From: Leeuwenhoekiella marinoflava DSM 3653
GTDB lineage: Bacteria; Bacteroidota; Bacteroidia; Flavobacteriales; Flavobacteriaceae
DNA: 64,000 nt
NCBI RefSeq assembly: GCF_900129005.1
Contig: NZ_FQUN01000003.1
Span: 417,165 to 481,164 of the forward strand
Direction: 5' to 3'
Below are positions 42,036-50,935 of the stretch, one piece after another. The translations under genes and the position numbers were made by a program. Under the pieces are notes generated by a model, which was not told the origin of the DNA, searched no databases, and saw only the letters and a list, made by a program, of their open reading frames with translations. Each line of letters starts with the position of its first letter. The stretch's first letter is position 1.

Positions 42036-42695
42036 TTGCAAGCCTTAGAACGAAGTGTTACAAGTAATGACTGGATTACTCTGGTCTTTGTGACAAGTTT
42101 ACTACTTGTTACTGTGGCAAAATTAGCCTATGAGTCTCGTTTTGTAGATTTTGCAGAGTTGCTTATAAATGAAAAGTATCTTTTAAAAGCCGGTAAAGAC
42201 ATACAGTTTGAGAATCCGTTTAATTTGATTCTCTTTACAGTACAGTTTCTGTCTATATCCCTTTTTCTCTATATCGCTTTTATACAATTTGATGTTGACT
42301 CAGATGTTACTTCCTTTTTATTGTACTTGCGTATTGCGTTAGCATACGTAGTGTTTGTTTCTTTAAAGTTTTTTATAGAGCGTATGCTGGGTGTGTTATT
42401 TAAAGGAGAACAACAGCTCAATGCCTACCAATTGTCTAAGCTGAGTTACCGCAGTTATTTTGCTTTGATCCTAATTCCGGTAAACGCAATATTTGTTTAT
42501 GTTGTGCATCCTAATATGCTTATAATTCAGATAGTGGTAGGAATATTCTTGATTTTTAACATAATTAGTCTTTTCAACACGTATAGAAGGTATGAAAAGT
42601 TAATTTACAATAATCTGTTTTATTTTATTTTGTACCTTTGCGCTCTTGAAATCGCGCCCTACTTCATTTTATATAAGGTGTTTAGTTTTATATAG
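42036..42695 (+). CDS. DUF4271 integral membrane protein
   Basis: 219 residues with about six membrane helices (WITLVFVTSLLLVTVAKLAY, LILFTVQFLSISLFLYIAF, FLLYLRIALAYVVFVSLKFF and later ones). The TTG start at 42036 is the only plausible one. DUF4271 is a Bacteroidota family regularly encoded just before uroporphyrinogen-III synthase, as here (36 bp gap). A link with heme or its export has been suggested by context only. A promoter-like element for hemD lies inside its 3' end. Confidence 0.88.
   Translation: MQALERSVTSNDWITLVFVTSLLLVTVAKLAYESRFVDFAELLINEKYLLKAGKDIQFENPFNLILFTVQFLSISLFLYIAFIQFDVDSDVTSFLLYLRIALAYVVFVSLKFFIERMLGVLFKGEQQLNAYQLSKLSYRSYFALILIPVNAIFVYVVHPNMLIIQIVVGIFLIFNIISLFNTYRRYEKLIYNNLFYFILYLCALEIAPYFILYKVFSFI
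42633..42640 (+). promoter_or_regulatory. Possible internal promoter of hemD
   Basis: An exact TAnnTTTG match (tacctttg) inside the DUF4271 gene, 92 bases before hemD. Chance occurrence cannot be ruled out. Confidence 0.3.
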
Positions 42696-42731
42696 GTAGT
42701 TAAAGAGGTGTGAGTTAAACACAAATTTAGA

Positions 42732-43484
42732 ATGTCTATGAAAGTGAAGACTATTTTGGTTTCGCAACCAGAGCCAAAAGTTGAGAATTCCCCCTATTTT
42801 GATTTACAGGAAAAGAAGAAAGTAAAAGTCGACTTTGTCCCGTTTATACACGTAGAAGGTGTACCTGGAAAAGAGGTTAGACATCAAAAAATCGACTTGA
42901 ATAAATACACGGCAATCATTTTAACGAGCCGTAATGCAGTTGATAATTTTTTCCGCATAGCGGAAGAAATGCGGTTTAAAGTGCCAGACAGTTTGAAGTA
43001 TTTTTGTCAGAGTGAGGCCGTAGCATATTATCTGCAAAAGTATGTCGTGTACCGTAAGCGTAAGATTTATGTGGGGAAACGTACATTTACTGAAATGGCA
43101 CCAATTTTAAAGAAATATAAAACTGAGAAATTCTTATTGCCTTCTTCAGATTCTTTAAAACCTGAAGTGCCTACTGTTCTTAATGATCTAAAACTTACTT
43201 GGGATCGTGGTATTTTCTACCGTACCGTAGTAAGTGACTTATCCCATTTAAAAGATGTGACGTATGATATTTTAGTGTTCTTTAGTCCTAGCGGAATTAA
43301 GTCTCTTTTTGAGAACTTTCCAGATTTTAAACAAAACGATACGCGTATTGCTGTGTTTGGGAATTCAACAGTAAGAGCAGTAGAAGAAGCCGGACTTAAA
43401 GTTAACATTATGGCACCTACGCCAGAAACTCCATCTATGACGATGGCTCTCGAAAAATATATTGATGATGTGAATAAGAAATGA
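42732..43484 (+). CDS. hemD: Uroporphyrinogen-III synthase
   Basis: 250 residues. HemD closes hydroxymethylbilane to uroporphyrinogen III in tetrapyrrole synthesis. The family is poorly conserved. Recognisable parts are ILVSQPEPKVENSPYFDL, YTAIILTSRNAVDNFFRIA, FLLPSSDSLKPEVP and DILVFFSPSGIKSLFENF, with IAVFGNSTVRAVEEAGLKV near the end, giving the two-domain alternating fold. The second in-frame ATG (42738) is an equally possible start. A clear terminator follows. Confidence 0.9.
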   Translation: MSMKVKTILVSQPEPKVENSPYFDLQEKKKVKVDFVPFIHVEGVPGKEVRHQKIDLNKYTAIILTSRNAVDNFFRIAEEMRFKVPDSLKYFCQSEAVAYYLQKYVVYRKRKIYVGKRTFTEMAPILKKYKTEKFLLPSSDSLKPEVPTVLNDLKLTWDRGIFYRTVVSDLSHLKDVTYDILVFFSPSGIKSLFENFPDFKQNDTRIAVFGNSTVRAVEEAGLKVNIMAPTPETPSMTMALEKYIDDVNKK

Positions 43485-43814
43485 TCTTAGACATCGTATA
43501 AAAGTAAAAGGCTCCATCAAGGAGCCTTTTTTAGTTTAGCGTTTTTCGTAGTATTTGGCCCAAAGGCGGGATCAAGCTTAATTGTTGTGTTTAAGCAAAA
43601 ATTGCAGTTAATCTATACAAGAATAGAATGCTGCATTTTCATTCTTCTAAATGCTCTTTATTCTAAGCTATTCCCATAATCCCGTATAGCCATACATACC
43701 CTATTGATAAGATAGGAATGCTTATAGGTAACCCCAAAGTCAGTCCATAATCAAACCATATTCACCCACAGATTTTGTGGTAAAGTGTGGTTGGAGTGTG
43801 GTTTCATTATGCTT
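43485..43814. other. Convergent intergenic region between hemD and pckA
   Basis: 330 bp. The hemD terminator at 43506-43532 is the only clear element. The remaining 280 bp show no convincing ORF, repeat or hairpin. Confidence 0.6.
43506..43532 (+). terminator. Terminator after hemD
   Basis: A perfect 10-bp stem (aaaaggctcc / ggagcctttt) with a 5-base loop and T tract. Confidence 0.93.
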
Positions 43815-45425
43815 TTACTTGGAAGGCGGTTGCCCTGCCATAATCACATCGCTTGCATATGCTTCATATTTCTTAAAGTTGGCTTTAAAAGCAGCTGCCA
43901 GTTTGTGAGCCGTTTTATAATAACCTTCGTCATTGTTCCAAGTTTGTCGCGGACTCAAAACACTATCAGGAACACCGGGGCACGTGCGCGGTTGTGCGAC
44001 CCCAAATACCGAATGTCTGTGATAATCTTTTTGTGTGATTTCACCCAACTCATTGTGGAGTGCTGCGTTAATCATGGCTCGTGTATATTTTAATGCCATC
44101 CGTTTGCCTATGCCATAAGGACCACCCGTCCACCCTGTGTTAATAAGCCATACGTTAACTCCGGTTTCTTTCATCTTAGCAATGAGCATCTCAGCGTATC
44201 GCGTGGGATGTAATGGCATAAATGGTGCGCCAAAACAAGCCGAAAAAGAAGGGATGGGCTCTGTAACACCAGCTTCTGTACCTGCAATTTTTGCGGTGTA
44301 ACCGCTTATAAAATGATAAGCAGCTTGCCCGGGGGTAAGTTTAGAAATAGGAGGTAAAACCCCAAAAGCATCGGCAGTTAAAAAGAAAATATGCTTAGGT
44401 TTTTGACCCGTTGAAGGAACCTGAATGTTATTAATATGATGTATTGGGTAGCTTACACGGGTATTTTGAGTAATCGATGTATTTGTGTAATCTACTTTCT
44501 GGTTGTCATCTACAATCACATTTTCTAGTAAAGCGCCTTCTTGTATTGCTCTAAAAATATCTGGTTCCTGTTCTTCAGAAAGATTAATCACTTTAGCATA
44601 GCAACCTCCTTCAAAATTGAATACGGTGTTATCTGGTGTCCACCCGTGTTCATCATCACCTATAAGTTTTCGGGTTGGATCTGCACTTAGGGTTGTCTTA
44701 CCGGTGCCTGAAAGTCCGAAAAAAATAGCTGTTTCTCCACTTTGACCTGCATTAGCAGAGCAGTGCATGGGTAGTGTATGTTGTTGGGTAGGAAGTAAAA
44801 AGTTCAAAACCGAAAAAATGCCTTTTTTGATTTCGCCGGTATAGCCTGTTCCACCTATTAAAATCGTTTTTTCTTCAAAACTGATGATTGCAAAATTTTC
44901 TTGTCGAGTGCCATCAATTTCCGGGTTTGCTTTAAATCCTGGTGCATGGAGTATGAGCCAGTCTTCTTTAAAACCTTCCAGCTCCTCTTCATTAGGACGC
45001 AAAAACATATTATGAGCAAACAAATTAGACCAAGCGTGCTCGTTGATTACGCGTATTCCCAGACGATATCTAGTATCGGCACAAGCAAAAGCATCTCTTA
45101 CAAAGAGTTTTCGATCAGAAAGATAGGTTTGTATTTTTTCGCGCAGGCGATTAAATTTGAGTTTATCAAACGGGATGTTGATATCGCCCCACCACACTTC
45201 ATCGCGGGTAAGCTCATCAATCACAATAAATCGATCTTTAGGAGATCTTCCGGTAAATTTTCCGGTATTTATTGCGAGAGCTCCAGAAGCTGTTGTTTTA
45301 CCCTGATCATTTTCTACACATATTTGATGTAGCTCTTGCGGGTCTAATTGATAGTGAACTGTTGCATTTTTGATTCCGTATTTCAATAACGAAATCGTTT
45401 TCGTGAATAAGGCGGTTGAAGCCAT
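43815..45425 (-). CDS. pckA: Phosphoenolpyruvate carboxykinase (ATP)
   Basis: 536 residues. PckA converts oxaloacetate and ATP to PEP, the entry to gluconeogenesis. The kinase-1a P-loop GLSGTGKTTLSADP (about 233-246), the upstream block MHCSANAGQSGETAIFFG, the kinase-2 and metal site LIGDDEHGWTPDNTVFNFEGGCYAK, and NTGWTGGPYGIGKRM are all intact. SGALAINTGKFTGRSPKDRF is the N-terminal signature. ATP-type, not GTP-type, by these motifs. Monocistronic. Confidence 0.97.
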   Translation of the reverse strand: MASTALFTKTISLLKYGIKNATVHYQLDPQELHQICVENDQGKTTASGALAINTGKFTGRSPKDRFIVIDELTRDEVWWGDINIPFDKLKFNRLREKIQTYLSDRKLFVRDAFACADTRYRLGIRVINEHAWSNLFAHNMFLRPNEEELEGFKEDWLILHAPGFKANPEIDGTRQENFAIISFEEKTILIGGTGYTGEIKKGIFSVLNFLLPTQQHTLPMHCSANAGQSGETAIFFGLSGTGKTTLSADPTRKLIGDDEHGWTPDNTVFNFEGGCYAKVINLSEEQEPDIFRAIQEGALLENVIVDDNQKVDYTNTSITQNTRVSYPIHHINNIQVPSTGQKPKHIFFLTADAFGVLPPISKLTPGQAAYHFISGYTAKIAGTEAGVTEPIPSFSACFGAPFMPLHPTRYAEMLIAKMKETGVNVWLINTGWTGGPYGIGKRMALKYTRAMINAALHNELGEITQKDYHRHSVFGVAQPRTCPGVPDSVLSPRQTWNNDEGYYKTAHKLAAAFKANFKKYEAYASDVIMAGQPPSK

Positions 45426-45496
45426 AAAATTGAATTTTTAGTAAATACACGGTAAAATTAATGCTTTACTTTTATCAATAAGTATAAAAAAGTTAA

Positions 45497-45883
45497 TTAT
45501 TTTACAGATTTAATAAAATTATAAGTAATCAAAATCCAGGCTGAAATTAGTAAGGCGCCGCCAATTGGAGTAATCCAAGCTATCGCCGAAATATCGATTC
45601 CCGTTAAGGATTTTGTGGTGAGTAAATAAATAGAGCCGCTAAATAAAAGCACGCCTAAAACAATTAGGTAAAACGTACTTTTTTGAGCTTTTTCAGTTAA
45701 GGGTAATGCAGTGGCGGCAATTAATAATAAAAAAGCGTGATACATTTGGTAGCGAACGCCGGTTTCAAATGAATTTAGGGCTTCGGGAGTTAAACTTTCT
45801 TTAAGTCCGTGAGCACCAAAAGCTCCAAGAATAACAGCTGTTAAGCCTAAAAGTGAACCGGTGATGAGAAGCGTTCTTTTCAT
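45497..45883 (-). CDS. DUF423 membrane protein
   Basis: 128 residues with four membrane helices (TLLITGSLLGLTAVILGAFG, YHAFLLLIAATAL, FYLIVLGVLLFSGSIYLLT, ITPIGGALLISAWILITY). The family block GAFGAHGLKESLTPEALNSF (about 20-39) is intact. I take ATG 45883 rather than the TTG at 45904 because homologues begin with the MKRT-type sequence. A -7 promoter element lies 45 bases upstream. Function unknown; the family is widespread. Confidence 0.88.
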   Translation of the reverse strand: MKRTLLITGSLLGLTAVILGAFGAHGLKESLTPEALNSFETGVRYQMYHAFLLLIAATALPLTEKAQKSTFYLIVLGVLLFSGSIYLLTTKSLTGIDISAIAWITPIGGALLISAWILITYNFIKSVK

Positions 45884-45928
45884 AATATGTGTTTTAATGC
45901 GCAATCAAATGATTAAATTCAACTAGAG

Positions 45929-45936
45929 CAAAAATA
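45929..45936 (-). promoter_or_regulatory. Bacteroidota -7 promoter element of the DUF423 gene
   Basis: An exact match on the minus strand (tatttttg), 45 bases before ATG 45883. Confidence 0.45.
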
Positions 45937-45946
45937 CCATTTTAAA

Positions 45947-47311
45947 ATGCGAAACATCTTAATTATAGGAGCAGGAAAATCTACTGCACAGCTGATAAAA
46001 TATTTAGCCGAAAATGCTGCCTCAGAAGATTTACACTTGGTCATTGCAGACCGGGAGTTAGAAAATACAAAGCGACTGGCAAAAGAGTGGGCGTGTGCAG
46101 AAGCCATTCAATTAGATGTCGCGAATACTGAAGCGAGACAGTGTTTAGTTAATAATGCTGCTATTGTTATTAGTATGTTGCCCGCGCGTTTGCATATTGA
46201 AATAGCACGGGACTGTTTGTTGTTCAAAAAAAATCTGGTGACAGCCTCTTACATCAGTGAAGAAATGGCAGCTTTAAATAAAGAGGTAACCGCAAGCGGA
46301 CTTATTTTTATGAATGAAATAGGTCTGGATCCCGGGATCGATCATATGAGCGCTATGCGGGTGATTGATCGCATTAGAGATCAGGGGGGTAAAATTCTTT
46401 TATTTGAATCGTTTTGCGGTGGTCTTGTAGCTCCTGAAAGTGATGACAACCTGTGGAATTATAAATTCACCTGGAACCCCAGAAATGTTGTTTTAGCCGG
46501 TCAAGGTGGCGCAGCGGAATTCCTTCAGGAAGGAACATATAAATATATTCCCTATCAAAGGCTCTTTAGAAGAACAGAATTTCTGGACGTGGAAGGTTAT
46601 GGTCGCTTTGAGGCGTATGCAAATCGTAATTCGTTGAAATATCGAAGCATATACGGTCTTGAAGATGTGCTTACACTATACAGAGGCACGATGCGTAGAG
46701 TAGGTTTCTCACGAGCATGGAATCTTTTTGTGCAACTGGGTATGACAGACGATAGTTATATATTGCAAGACACGGAAGCAATGAGTTACCGTGAGTTTAC
46801 CAATTTGTTTTTGCCGTATTCCCCAACAGATTCTGTGCAATTAAAATTGCGTCATATGCTCAAGATTGATCAGGATGATTTGCTTTGGGATAAACTCTTA
46901 GAACTTAATTTATTTGATGAAACCAAGAAAATTGGACTTCAGCAGGCGACTCCTGCACAATGCCTGCAGCGCATTTTAGAAGATAAATGGACGCTTGATC
47001 ACAGTGATAAAGATATGATTGTGATGTATCATAAATTTGGTTATGAACGCGATGGCGAGCAAAAGCAAATAGATGCCACTATGGTAAGTGTGGGCGAAAA
47101 TCAAACCTATACCGCAATGGCAAGAACGGTGGGGTTACCGGTAGGCATAGCAGCTTTAAAAATTTTAAATGGAATCATTACCAAGCCGGGAGTGCAATTA
47201 CCAGTCTCAAAAGAGGTTTACAATCCTATTTTGGATGAGTTAGTATCCTATGGAATTGTTTTTAAAGAATACGAAGTGCCTTATCTGGGTTATAATCCAC
47301 ATCATCAGTAA
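45947..47311 (+). CDS. Saccharopine dehydrogenase-like oxidoreductase
   Basis: 454 residues. N-terminal Rossmann fold NILIIGAGKSTAQLIKYLAE (about 3-22, with a GxGxxx loop slightly altered as GAGKST), VISMLPARLHIEIARDCLLF, MNEIGLDPGIDHMSAMRVID and FESFCGGLVAPESDDNLWNYKF are hallmarks of the LYS9-type saccharopine reductase/dehydrogenase. In Bacteroidota such genes may act in lysine degradation or in another amino-acid pathway. The downstream Lrp/AsnC regulator (90 bp gap) supports an amino-acid role. Divergent from the DUF423 gene. Confidence 0.9.
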   Translation: MRNILIIGAGKSTAQLIKYLAENAASEDLHLVIADRELENTKRLAKEWACAEAIQLDVANTEARQCLVNNAAIVISMLPARLHIEIARDCLLFKKNLVTASYISEEMAALNKEVTASGLIFMNEIGLDPGIDHMSAMRVIDRIRDQGGKILLFESFCGGLVAPESDDNLWNYKFTWNPRNVVLAGQGGAAEFLQEGTYKYIPYQRLFRRTEFLDVEGYGRFEAYANRNSLKYRSIYGLEDVLTLYRGTMRRVGFSRAWNLFVQLGMTDDSYILQDTEAMSYREFTNLFLPYSPTDSVQLKLRHMLKIDQDDLLWDKLLELNLFDETKKIGLQQATPAQCLQRILEDKWTLDHSDKDMIVMYHKFGYERDGEQKQIDATMVSVGENQTYTAMARTVGLPVGIAALKILNGIITKPGVQLPVSKEVYNPILDELVSYGIVFKEYEVPYLGYNPHHQ

Positions 47312-47401
47312 ACCTTAATTAGTTTACGATTGTAACTTTTATGCAGTTAAGGCTTGTGTAAAATAAGTTTATCACTACTTTTAGTTGATAAATTATAGGT
47401 T

Positions 47402-47872
47402 ATGAAAATTGTAAACGAGCAAATAGCAATAGACGGAATAGATAAAATTATCTTGCGCCAGTTGATGGATGATGCACGAAAACCCATTTTAGAAATCGCG
47501 AGACAAGTAGGAATTTCGGGTGCTGCAATTCACCAGCGTCTGCGTAAATTGGAAAAATCAGGTTTGATTACCGGTTCAAAATTTACGATAGACCCTAAGG
47601 TTTTAGGGTACAATACGATGGCTTTTATAGGTATTTATCTAGACCGCGCGATGAGCAATCCTAAAGCGGTTAAACAACTTGAAGAAATCCCCGAAGTTTT
47701 AGAATGTCATTACACTACCGGAAATTGGTCAATTTTCATTAAAATACTTTGTAAGAATAACGAGCACTTGATGCACTTACTCAATAAAAAAGTACAGGCG
47801 ATTGACGGTGTTTCACGTACAGAGACCTTTATTTCTCTAAATCAGCAGATAGAAAGACAGATTCAGATTTAG
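47402..47872 (+). CDS. Lrp/AsnC-family transcription regulator
   Basis: 156 residues. N-terminal helix-turn-helix (about 14-62): IDKIILRQLMDDARKPILEI, GISGAAIHQRLRKLEKSGLI. The C-terminal RAM (regulation of amino-acid metabolism) domain covers about 70-150 (YNTMAFIGIYLDRAM, VLECHYTTGNWSIFIKILCK). It probably binds an amino acid and controls the adjacent saccharopine dehydrogenase-like gene; that pairing is inferred from position. A strong terminator follows. Confidence 0.93.
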   Translation: MKIVNEQIAIDGIDKIILRQLMDDARKPILEIARQVGISGAAIHQRLRKLEKSGLITGSKFTIDPKVLGYNTMAFIGIYLDRAMSNPKAVKQLEEIPEVLECHYTTGNWSIFIKILCKNNEHLMHLLNKKVQAIDGVSRTETFISLNQQIERQIQI

Positions 47873-47908
47873 GTTGAAAACCAAAAAATTGCTTTGGCAT
47901 AGCCCATA

Positions 47909-47947
47909 AAAAACCCGGTACTCTTGAATATCAAGTAACCGGGTTTT
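47909..47947 (+). terminator. Terminator after the Lrp-type gene
   Basis: Stem aaaacccggt / accgggtttt, extended by the inner pairing cttga / tcaag, with a short T run. Confidence 0.85.
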
Positions 47948-48028
47948 CCAACTTAACTAACCAACCAATTATGAACAGTTATTAAGTCGGTTATACTATA
48001 AATAACTTACACTAAGTTTTCAAAAAAA

Positions 48029-49006
48029 TTACAAAACCATAAGATTGCAACCGCGTATATCTGAGGTGTCAAATCTTCCCATAATTTCAAAGTGTTTATC
48101 GTCTATTTTCTTGCCTAAATCTTGTGTGGCAATAAACGGACACGAGTAGTGATTAGCGAGATCAATCACATTGATTCCGCCTGTTTTACCGGGTTTTATA
48201 AGTTGTAATGCATCTTCAGTATCGCGGATAAACACTTGCATCCACGGTGGTAATGTAAAAACACCCTTACCGTTAGAATAGCCCTGAGAAAGCAATTCGG
48301 TCATGCCATACTCGCTGTGAATTTCGGCTACGCCAAAACCGTTTTTAAGAATTTGATGCAGTTCTTCGCGTATGAGTTCTTTACGCCGGCCTTTCATACC
48401 GCCGGTTTCCATCACAATGGTATTTTGAAGTCTAAAGTCAAACTGCTCTACTAAATCAAGCAATGCAAAAGAAACACCAATTAGTAATACCTTTTCTCCG
48501 GCAGCATCCAAGCGTTTTAATGTTTCACTCAATCCATTATAATCATTGAGATAAAAACCACTTTTAGGCTTTTTGCTGTCTTTTATAAGACAATCTACCA
48601 TATAAATTAACGAAGAATCATCGCGCTCCAGATACGAAGGCAATAGTGCAAGCACCGTATATTCTTCTATATTTCCGTAATGTAAATTAAAGCTTGCGCG
48701 AAAACTTTGTTCATACAAACTCAGATCTGTAACATGGTGTTTGCTGGTGACACTTCCGGTGGTGCCGCTGCTTGTAAATGTGGTTTGAATAGCATCTGTA
48801 GCAGCTAAAATTTCAAACTCCTTAAAAAACTGAATAGGAAGAAAAGGTATTTTTTCAACCTGATCAATTTTTGAAGGACTAACAGTTAAATGATCGCAGA
48901 ATTTACGGTAGACCGCATTGTGTTTCCACTGAAACTGAAAGGATGCGAGCGCGCAAGTTTCAAATTCAGCAGCATTAGAAATTTTAAAAATAGATTCTGG
49001 GAGCAT
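48029..49006 (-). CDS. LuxE/PaaK-type acyltransferase
   Basis: 325 residues, related to LuxE acyl-protein synthetases of the AMP-forming family. The ATP-binding P-loop-like motif TFTSSGTTGSVTSKH is at about 90-104, followed by EIHSEYGMTELLSQGYS (about 232-248) and GGINVIDLANHYSCPFIATQD. I choose ATG 49006 over 49057. An exact -7 promoter element (49024-49031) lies between them, and MLPESIFKISN resembles a normal N-terminus. It may activate a fatty acid or acyl group; the acceptor is unknown. Divergent from the response regulator gene. Confidence 0.85.
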   Translation of the reverse strand: MLPESIFKISNAAEFETCALASFQFQWKHNAVYRKFCDHLTVSPSKIDQVEKIPFLPIQFFKEFEILAATDAIQTTFTSSGTTGSVTSKHHVTDLSLYEQSFRASFNLHYGNIEEYTVLALLPSYLERDDSSLIYMVDCLIKDSKKPKSGFYLNDYNGLSETLKRLDAAGEKVLLIGVSFALLDLVEQFDFRLQNTIVMETGGMKGRRKELIREELHQILKNGFGVAEIHSEYGMTELLSQGYSNGKGVFTLPPWMQVFIRDTEDALQLIKPGKTGGINVIDLANHYSCPFIATQDLGKKIDDKHFEIMGRFDTSDIRGCNLMVL

Positions 49007-49023
49007 AGCTAATTTTAGAGTTA

Positions 49024-49031
49024 CAAAGGTA
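49024..49031 (-). promoter_or_regulatory. Bacteroidota -7 promoter element that decides the LuxE-type start
   Basis: Reads tacctttg on the minus strand, an exact match 17 bases before ATG 49006. Confidence 0.55.
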
Positions 49032-49114
49032 TTTAAAATGGAAAAGCAGCGGAACATTTATTAATTTTAAAGCAAGGATACTTTATCTAAATGTTACCAA
49101 TGCATTTGGTATTA

Positions 49115-49142
49115 TTGTGCCAAGATTTAAACAGTATCTTTA
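49115..49142 (+). promoter_or_regulatory. Possible promoter of the response regulator/kinase operon
   Basis: A ttg (-33 type) at 49115-49117 and tatcttta (one mismatch to TAnnTTTG) at 49135-49142, separated by 17 bases, upstream of ATG 49167. Confidence 0.4.
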
Positions 49143-49166
49143 CGATTACATTAAATTTTTAGCCTT

Positions 49167-49850
49167 ATGAAGAAAAAAGAGATTAAAATTTTGCTGGTTG
49201 ATGATGAGCCGGATATTTTGGAGATTGTAGGGTATAACCTTAGTAATGAAGGATATCAGGTTATTACGGCTTCTAATGGTAAAGAAGGAGTTAAGGCAGC
49301 TAAAAAAAATAATCCACATTTAATAATTTTAGATGTTATGATGCCGGAGATGGATGGCATTGAGGCTTGTGAGCAGATTAGAAAATTACCCGGGCACGAA
49401 GAAACCATCATCACATTTTTGACCGCTCGTGGTGAAGACTATTCTCAGGTTGCAGGTTATGATGCCGGGGCAGATGATTATATCACTAAGCCTATAAAAC
49501 CAAAAGTTTTAGTGAGCAAAGTAAAAGCATTGTTACGTCGTCTTAAAGAGGAAGAAGAAGGAGATGCTTCTGTAAAGATTGGTGACCTTGTTATCAATCG
49601 TGAGGAGTATAAGATTATTAAGGATAAAAAGGAAATGGTGCTCCCTAGAAAAGAATTTGAATTGCTTTCTCTTTTAGCTTCTAAACCTGGTAAAGTTTTT
49701 AAACGCGAAGATATTCTAGATAAAGTTTGGGGTAATGAGGTTGTTGTAGGCGGAAGAACCATAGACGTACACATTAGAAAACTACGTGAAAAAATAGGAG
49801 ACAAAAAGTTTAAAACCATTAAAGGCGTAGGGTATAAATTTGTGGTTTAA
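49167..49850 (+). CDS. OmpR/PhoB-family response regulator
   Basis: 227 residues. Receiver about 5-122: ILLVDDEPDILEIVGYNL (acidic pocket D12 D13), phospho-Asp in HLIILDVMMPEMDG (D56), and the switch Lys in DDYITKPIKPKVL. The C-terminal winged helix covers about 130-227 (EMVLPRKEFELLSLLASKPG, EVVVGGRTIDVHIRKLREKI, KTIKGVGYKFV). The stop overlaps the ATG of the kinase gene (TAATG), so they are translated together. The pair resembles PhoB-PhoR of Bacteroidota; phosphate as the signal is not shown. Confidence 0.94.
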   Translation: MKKKEIKILLVDDEPDILEIVGYNLSNEGYQVITASNGKEGVKAAKKNNPHLIILDVMMPEMDGIEACEQIRKLPGHEETIITFLTARGEDYSQVAGYDAGADDYITKPIKPKVLVSKVKALLRRLKEEEEGDASVKIGDLVINREEYKIIKDKKEMVLPRKEFELLSLLASKPGKVFKREDILDKVWGNEVVVGGRTIDVHIRKLREKIGDKKFKTIKGVGYKFVV

Positions 49851-50935
49851 TGGCAGCCAAATTTAAAAAATCATATCGCTTTGCGGTGTTTTCATCTTCG
49901 ATGATCACTGTGGCACTAACGCTCTTTGTGAGCGTTTTTTTCTACCTCAAAAATACCTTTGACTGGTTTTTTGTGTTGTTGTTTTTTGTGGTGTGTTTCA
50001 CATTGTCTTTTGTGTTGATACAGGTACGGGTTGAGCGTTTTATCTACAAACGAGTCAAGAAGATTTATGATGATGTATCGCTACTTGATGTGACAACTTT
50101 ACGTCGTGGGCAAGTTACTACAGATATGAATACGCTTACTAAAGAGGTTGAGCGATTTGCAGCCAGTAAAAAACTGGAGATAGAGTCGCTTAAGATTCGT
50201 GAAGAGTACCGAAAGGAGTTTATGGGGAATGTAGCGCATGAACTCAAAACACCTTTATTTACTACCCAGGGTTATATTCTCACGCTTCTTGATGGTGCGA
50301 TGAAAGATAAAAGCGTACGAAAAAAATACCTCAAACGGGCAGCAGCTGCAGTAGAACGTCTGGTGTATCTGGTTAGTGATCTGGATATGATTTCAAAATT
50401 AGAAGTAGGTGATTTAAACTTGCGTTACGAATATTTTGATATGGTCGTGCTGGTTAAAGATACTTTTGAGTTACTGGAGATGAAAGCTTCTAAAAAGAAT
50501 ATCACACTGACTACCGATATGGATTATACGGAACCCATATCTGTGAATGCAGACCGTGAACGCATTCAGCAGTTGCTTACCAACCTTATTGTTAACTCTA
50601 TTAAGTATGGAAAGCAAGACGGTACGACAGAAATTTCTATTGAAAACCTAATTCAGAATAAGGTTATTGTGCGTGTGACCGATAATGGAGAAGGGATCGC
50701 TAAAGAGCATATCCCGCGTTTGTTTGAGCGTTTTTATCGCGTAGATAAAAGTGGCTCGCGCAGAGAAGGAGGATCAGGCCTTGGGCTCTCTATCGTCAAG
50801 CATATTATTGAAGCCCATGATGAAAAGATTTATGTTGAAAGCGACTTTGGAGTGGGATCTGAATTTTCGTTCACTCTTGAAAAGGCCGAAGAGCTCCCCA
50901 AAACCGGTACTGTTGAAACTCCCCTCGTTGAGTAA
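49850..50935 (+). CDS. PhoR-like sensor histidine kinase
   Basis: 361 residues. Two close membrane helices at the N-terminus (about 10-30 and 36-56) with almost no periplasmic loop. Then a HAMP-like linker, HisKA with FMGNVAHELKTPLFTTQGY (His about 130), and HATPase with NLIVNSIKYG (N box), DNGEGIAKEHIPRLFERFYR (G1/F) and GGSGLGLSIVKHI (G2). Because the sensor loop is so short, it may sense within the membrane or through a partner. The last 162 bp, including the G2 box, are also read antisense by the glycosyltransferase gene. Confidence 0.93.
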   Translation: MAAKFKKSYRFAVFSSSMITVALTLFVSVFFYLKNTFDWFFVLLFFVVCFTLSFVLIQVRVERFIYKRVKKIYDDVSLLDVTTLRRGQVTTDMNTLTKEVERFAASKKLEIESLKIREEYRKEFMGNVAHELKTPLFTTQGYILTLLDGAMKDKSVRKKYLKRAAAAVERLVYLVSDLDMISKLEVGDLNLRYEYFDMVVLVKDTFELLEMKASKKNITLTTDMDYTEPISVNADRERIQQLLTNLIVNSIKYGKQDGTTEISIENLIQNKVIVRVTDNGEGIAKEHIPRLFERFYRVDKSGSRREGGSGLGLSIVKHIIEAHDEKIYVESDFGVGSEFSFTLEKAEELPKTGTVETPLVE

